Source: JANXQG01 sp963824275
GTDB lineage: Bacteria > Planctomycetota > Planctomycetia > Pirellulales > Thermoguttaceae
Reading direction: 5' to 3'
Assembly: GCA_963824275.1 (NCBI GenBank)
Contig: CAWGOT010000003.1
Span: forward strand, 992,001 to 1,056,000
Length of the DNA: 64,000 nucleotides
The notes under the pieces were generated by a model that saw nothing but the letters and a program-made list of their open reading frames with translations, was not told the DNA's origin and searched no databases. This document shows positions 60,274 to 64,000 of the stretch, piece by piece; the first letter of the stretch is position 1, and each line of letters opens with the position of its first letter. The translations under genes were made by a program, and so were the position numbers.

Positions 60274-62490
60274 CAAATGTGATTTGCGGCACTAGGGGTT
60301 GGGCGGCCTGATCGGCATGCCCACCATCGATTTGCTCACCGGCAATCTCGATGAGAGCGGACGCCTTTTCCCCCGGATATTTGATCGCTCGAGCCGATGC
60401 AAGGGCATCCGAAAGAAACCCGGCGCTCCGCTGGGTGCTGGCGACCTTAGTAGGTGCCGAGTTTCCATCGTCGCTGAAGTCCGGATACTTGACGTTGCCG
60501 GCCGATGCAATCGCCTCGGCGAAAGTCTGGTGGGCCTGCTCGATCAGCCCTGCCTTGGCCTGGGTGGCGGCGATCATGGCGAGGTTTGCCGCTTTTTCCT
60601 CCGTATCGTTGTCCTTGCGGAGCGTGGCGAGGGCTTCAGTAAGGGTTTCGGCGGCCTGCTTTGCCTGCCCGACTTTAACCATAGCGGCGGCGATCTTGCC
60701 AAGAGTCCGCCCTCTCTGCTCCGCGGTTTCAAGCAAGCGGCCCACGCCGATCGCGTCGGCAAATTGTCCTGTCTGAATCTGGGCATCGACGATGATGCTG
60801 GAAGCGGAAAATGGACCGTTGTCCTTGCCCCGCTTGGCTATCGCTTCGCGGGCCGTGGCGAGGGCCTCGACAAAGGTCTGGCGGGCCTGCTCGCGCTGCC
60901 CTGCAGTCTGTTGCATCGCGCCAATCGCGTACTCGGCCCAAGCCCGCCATGGCCGTTCTTCGATCCTTTGCGCCGTACTGAGCGCTTCGCTGAAATTTCT
61001 CTTTTGGGCGTAGACCGCGCCGATCTGGCGAAGGGTCGCCATTTTGACGGAGAAGGCGTCTCCAATAGCGTTGCCCCGGAAGTTCTGCATCAGCACCGAC
61101 GCTGCTTGGATCTCGTCGGCCGTCGCGAGGGCTTCGGTCAAGAACCCCGCCCTGGCTTGCGCCAGGGCAATCTCGGCGATGACATAGGCCCTGGAAAGCC
61201 TGTCTTCATCGCTCATGCGGCGGGCGATGGCAACCGCCTCGGTCGTGGTTTTGCGCCGGTTCTGTCTGTCCGCAGTCGGCCTGCGCGGAGGCCAGCGCCA
61301 CGAGCAGCGACACGTCCCCGGCCTTGATCGCGCGGGCCAAGGCAATCGCTTCGGCAAGGGTCCGGCAGGCGTGTTCTGACTGGCCCGCCTCCGCTTGGGT
61401 ACGACCGATTTCCGAGAGGGCCGATAACCTCTCACTGGCGCCCTTGATCTTGCGGGCGATGCCGATCGCTTCGGACACGGTCCGGCGGGCTTGCTCCGCC
61501 TCGTTGGCCTTGGCCTGGACGGCGGCAATCCGGCACAGGGCAGATATTCTAAATTTTGTGTCGTCGTCAATCTGGCGGGCCGTCTCAAGGGCCTCCGTCG
61601 TCAGCCCCGCTTCTGCCTGGCTCACGGCAACATCGTAAATGGGCTTCGCCTTGTCGGGCTGGGAGCCTTCTTTGATCCCGAGGGCCGTGGCAAGCATCTC
61701 CGCGAAGATTTCGCGGGCCTGATCGGGCTGCCCTGCCTTGGCTTGGGCGACGGCGATCTCACGCAGGCGCATCGCCCGCATATCCTGAAATTCAAGCTCG
61801 CGGACCGTGCTGAGGGCCGCGCCATAGCGCACTGCCTTTGTCTGCGCCCCGGCAATATTGGACAGGGCATAGGTCCTCTGAGTCTTGTCGGGGATCCTGC
61901 GGGCCGTACTCAGTGCGTCGGCGAAGAGTCCTGCCTGTGCCTGGTTAGTAGCAACGATGAACAGCGCCTCTGCCTTCCCTCTCGGGCTAGCGATCTTCTG
62001 GGCCGTCGCCAGTGCCTTGGCAAAGAAGCCCGCGTCTGCCTCGTAGGCGGCAATGCTCAAAAGCGGTCTTGACCTCTCATCCATCCCCGCAGAGTTGTTT
62101 TCCGCATAGTCAAGGTCAACGGCGATCTTGAAGGCTTCGGTGAGGGTCCGGCGGGCATCGCTGGTCAACTTGGCGTTGGCCTGGGCGCTAGCGATTTCGC
62201 AGAGGGCGAAGACCTTCGGTTCTGCGTCGTCGATCTGGCGGGCCGCGGTGATTGCCTCGGCAAAGACCGTTGCCTGCGAGTCCGCCTGCGAGGCAGGTGG
62301 ACTACCGCCTACTGCGTCGGCTGACGATACATGGGATGGCAGGAGCGTCAAGAGGAGCACGACGGTTGCGACCGCAGGCAAGAGCGCCCGATCAAAGCGC
62401 CGGTTCATGCGATTCAGCCGATCGTCCGGGGCCACCATTTTCCTCTCCCAGTTCCGTGTCCGACCTGTATCATGCTGCCCGCGGGCAGAA

Positions 62491-62552
62491 GTTGGAGTCC
62501 CGGCTTTAGCCGGAATCATACCAAACAAACCGCCTAAAGGCGGGACTCCAAC
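62491..62552. repeat. GTTGGAGTCCCG palindrome
   Basis: Arms GTTGGAGTCCCGGCTTTAGC (62491-62510, plus CGG) and the near-perfect complement at 62530-62552 enclose 16 bases. It lies between the TlpA-like gene end and the repeat-protein start, and may act as a terminator. A family distinct from the CCCGAAGCG repeats. Confidence 0.75.
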
Positions 62553-62559
62553 GACTGGT

Positions 62560-63953
62560 TCAATACTTCCGCAGCCGGATGCACTCCTGGTCGGCGTCAC
62601 TGAGCTTCTCCAGCGGCACATTGATGACCGTGCCGTCTTCCCGTTCGAGCTTGACCACCTCGTTGACCATGCCCCGGAACTTGGCGGTGACGCGGAAATT
62701 GCCGCTGGTGTCGGTCCAGGTGCGGGCCGTACGGGCCTGGGCCTTGGCGGCCAGCTCCCGCCGTTCCTGGGCCGCGGCGTCCAGGGCCGCTTTGTCCTCG
62801 GGCTTCTTCTGCGCCTTCTCATGCTTGACCTTCGACTGCTCTTCGGGGTCGGCGACCGCGGCCACGTTCGGCGAGACGGCCAGGGCCTTTTCCACCAGCG
62901 GGCCCAGCGTCGAGCCGCGGGCATTCAGCGCAATCACCCGCCCGTCGCGTCCCACCAGGATCATCTGCGGAATGGACGTAATGCCGTAGTAGTCGGCCAT
63001 CGGCTCGGGTAAATCGGCGTCGCGGCAGATCGTCCAGGGCACTTCCTCCTTCGTGACGAAGGCCCCGATCTCCATGCTGCTCCCGTCGTCGATGCTGATG
63101 CCGATGACCTCGAAGCCCTGGCGCTGGAACTTCTCGTAGTTGGCCTTGATGTTGGGGATCTCCTCCCGGCAGGGGCCGCACCAGGTGGCCCAGAAATCGA
63201 TCAGCACGACCTTGCCCCGATACTTGGCCCAGTTGAGGACCGTGCCGTCGAGCGTCTTGCCCTCCAGGTGCATCGCGTTGCCGACGAGCTTCAGACGGCG
63301 GGCCTTGGCTTGCATGGCGTGGGCCAGGCGGGCAAACGTCGGGTCGGCAGCCAGGAGCTTGGCCATGCTCTCCAACGTGTCGCCGGCCAGGCGGTCGTTG
63401 CCGGTCTCCTCGGCGATCTTGGCGGCTTCCACGGCCGCCGCGGCGTCCTCCGGCTTGAGCGGACCTGTCCCCAGGAACTTCTTCAACTCGTCAAGATGCT
63501 GGCCAAACACGGCTTCGCTGCCGGCGATTTCGAGTTGGACCACCAGCAACCGCAGGTGGACGATCCGCGCCTCGGCCTTGTGCGTGGTCTTCTTAGTTTC
63601 TCCTCGAAGGCGGTCAGCTCCTGCGGGTCCTTCAGAATCGCCGCTTTCGTTTGCACGGCAAACAACAACTGCTCGCTATTGGGTTTGGCGGCCAGGATCC
63701 GCTCGGCCGACTTGAGGGCCGCATCGCGGACCTTGGCTTGCATCTCGGGGTCGGTCGGCTTGAGCTTCTTCAGGGCTTCGATGAAAGCCACCTGGTCCTC
63801 GGGCCCGCCCTTGGGCACGGCCAGGGGATCGGCCGCCGGCCGGTCCGCAGCCTGGACCGTCGGCGTCGCCAACAGAACCAACAGCAGCATCGCCCCTGCC
63901 GCACAGGACCACAATGCACAGCGCCACACCGCACAAGGCCACGATCGCGTCAT
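62560..63953 (-). CDS. Secreted TlpA/thioredoxin-like protein with C-terminal SHD1-like domain (one frameshift)
   Basis: The signal (AGAMLLLVLLATPTVQAADR) precedes ~230 helical residues. A shift near 63590 separates two frames of this region. The redoxin domain has GTVLNWAKYRGKVVLIDFWA, TWCGPCREEIPNI (active CxxC) and GITSIPQMILVGRDGRVIAL. The C-terminal ~60 residues, RTWTDTSGNFRVTAKFRGMV then ERQDG-like KLEREDGTVINVPLEKLSDA, resemble the SHD1 module found on many planctomycete secreted proteins. It likely reduces disulfides in the periplasm. The region 63954-64000 at the window edge shows nothing recognisable. Confidence 0.88.
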
Positions 63954-64000
63954 GACAGCACCCTTTCCGGTATTTGCCAGTTGGACTGCGCTCGGAGACG

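Larger units (their letters stand above)
58776..60292 (+). mobile_element. IS630-family insertion sequence, 1517 bp
   Basis: Perfect 15-base terminal inverted repeats, GTGCCGCAAATCACA (58776-58790) and its complement (60278-60292), are each flanked by TA (58774-58775 and 60293-60294), the target duplication expected for IS630/Tc1/mariner elements. One transposase gene lies inside. It is inserted in the reverse orientation relative to the repeat-protein gene. Confidence 0.95.
57260..62438 (-). pseudogene. Large secreted helical-repeat (TPR-like) protein split by an IS630 element
   Basis: Starting at ATG 62438 (GAGAGG just upstream), a signal peptide (ALLPAVATVVLLLTLLPSHV) leads into more than 25 degenerate 35-45-residue helical repeats, such as AVAQAKAGQPDQAREIFAEM, ALATARAMKDSIQRVDVLCN and AAVQAKANEAEQARRTVSEA. 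The gene is interrupted at a TA (60293) by the element at 58776-60292. Removing the element and one TA joins QAAQP to LAEAIAAAHAMEDEDGRGGA in frame. Small shifts lie near 61260, 58605, 58385 and 57350. The uninterrupted protein would have about 1220 residues. Probably a periplasmic scaffold. Function unknown. Confidence 0.85.

Overview
The window looks like a chromosome segment from a planctomycete-like bacterium. It is GC-rich and carries a secreted thioredoxin-like protein ending in what reads as an SHD1-type domain, twin-arginine sugar oxidoreductases and hydrolases, Uma2-type genes, several secreted glycoside hydrolases, a lone Flp pilin, and intergenic palindromes that leave tails such as SPKRKRG on neighbouring genes. 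Taxonomy is inference; there is no rRNA or other marker here.

Layout. 0-4.7 kb: Uma2 protein, GH43-like and Gfo/Idh/MocA operon, small TPR and hypothetical genes. 4.7-8.15 kb (minus): a tightly overlapped cassette of two RlaP-type nucleotidyltransferases, a cupin and a DUF763 protein. 8.5-10.6 kb: AbrB-like protein, Nudix hydrolase, HhH-GPD DNA glycosylase. 10.7-28.65 kb (minus): a class 1 DISARM anti-phage locus in the order drmD, drmMI, drmA, drmB, drmC, with two guests: a four-helix-bundle (S23-type) gene between drmD and drmMI, and a reverse transcriptase-nitrilase (UG1/DRT1 type) between drmMI and drmA. 28.8-36.5 kb: GH16, GH35, arabinose-isomerase-like, NYN/LOTUS and rhodanese genes. 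36.5-37.9 kb: non-coding stretch with a good promoter and a four-unit tandem array whose core recurs at the left edge of the window. 37.9-42.6 kb: Flp pilin, two glycosyltransferases, Uma2, DUF695. 42.7-48.8 kb: bacterial alpha-2-macroglobulin. 48.8-57.2 kb: RlmI-like methyltransferase, MGDG-synthase-like glycosyltransferase, carbonic anhydrase, MA-like metalloprotease, GH2 enzyme, toxin-antitoxin-like pair. 57.2-62.4 kb: a large helical-repeat gene split by an IS630-family element. 62.5-64 kb: TlpA-like protein.

How the genes work together. The main system is the 18-kb defence operon: DISARM (methylase, two helicases, DUF1998 protein, PLD nuclease) with a second recognised anti-phage protein, an RT-nitrilase, inside the same run of co-directional genes. 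GC-rich low-complexity GTCAGTTGTCC-type tracts lie at the junctions of the guest genes. The RlaP/DUF763 cassette next to it is a candidate undescribed nucleic-acid repair or conflict module.

Caveat. Most long genes are broken by single-base shifts, roughly one per kb, while motifs on both sides stay intact. Several resolve as one extra base and a few as one missing base. This looks like unpolished sequence rather than mass pseudogenisation, so disrupted genes are given here as whole loci with approximate shift positions.
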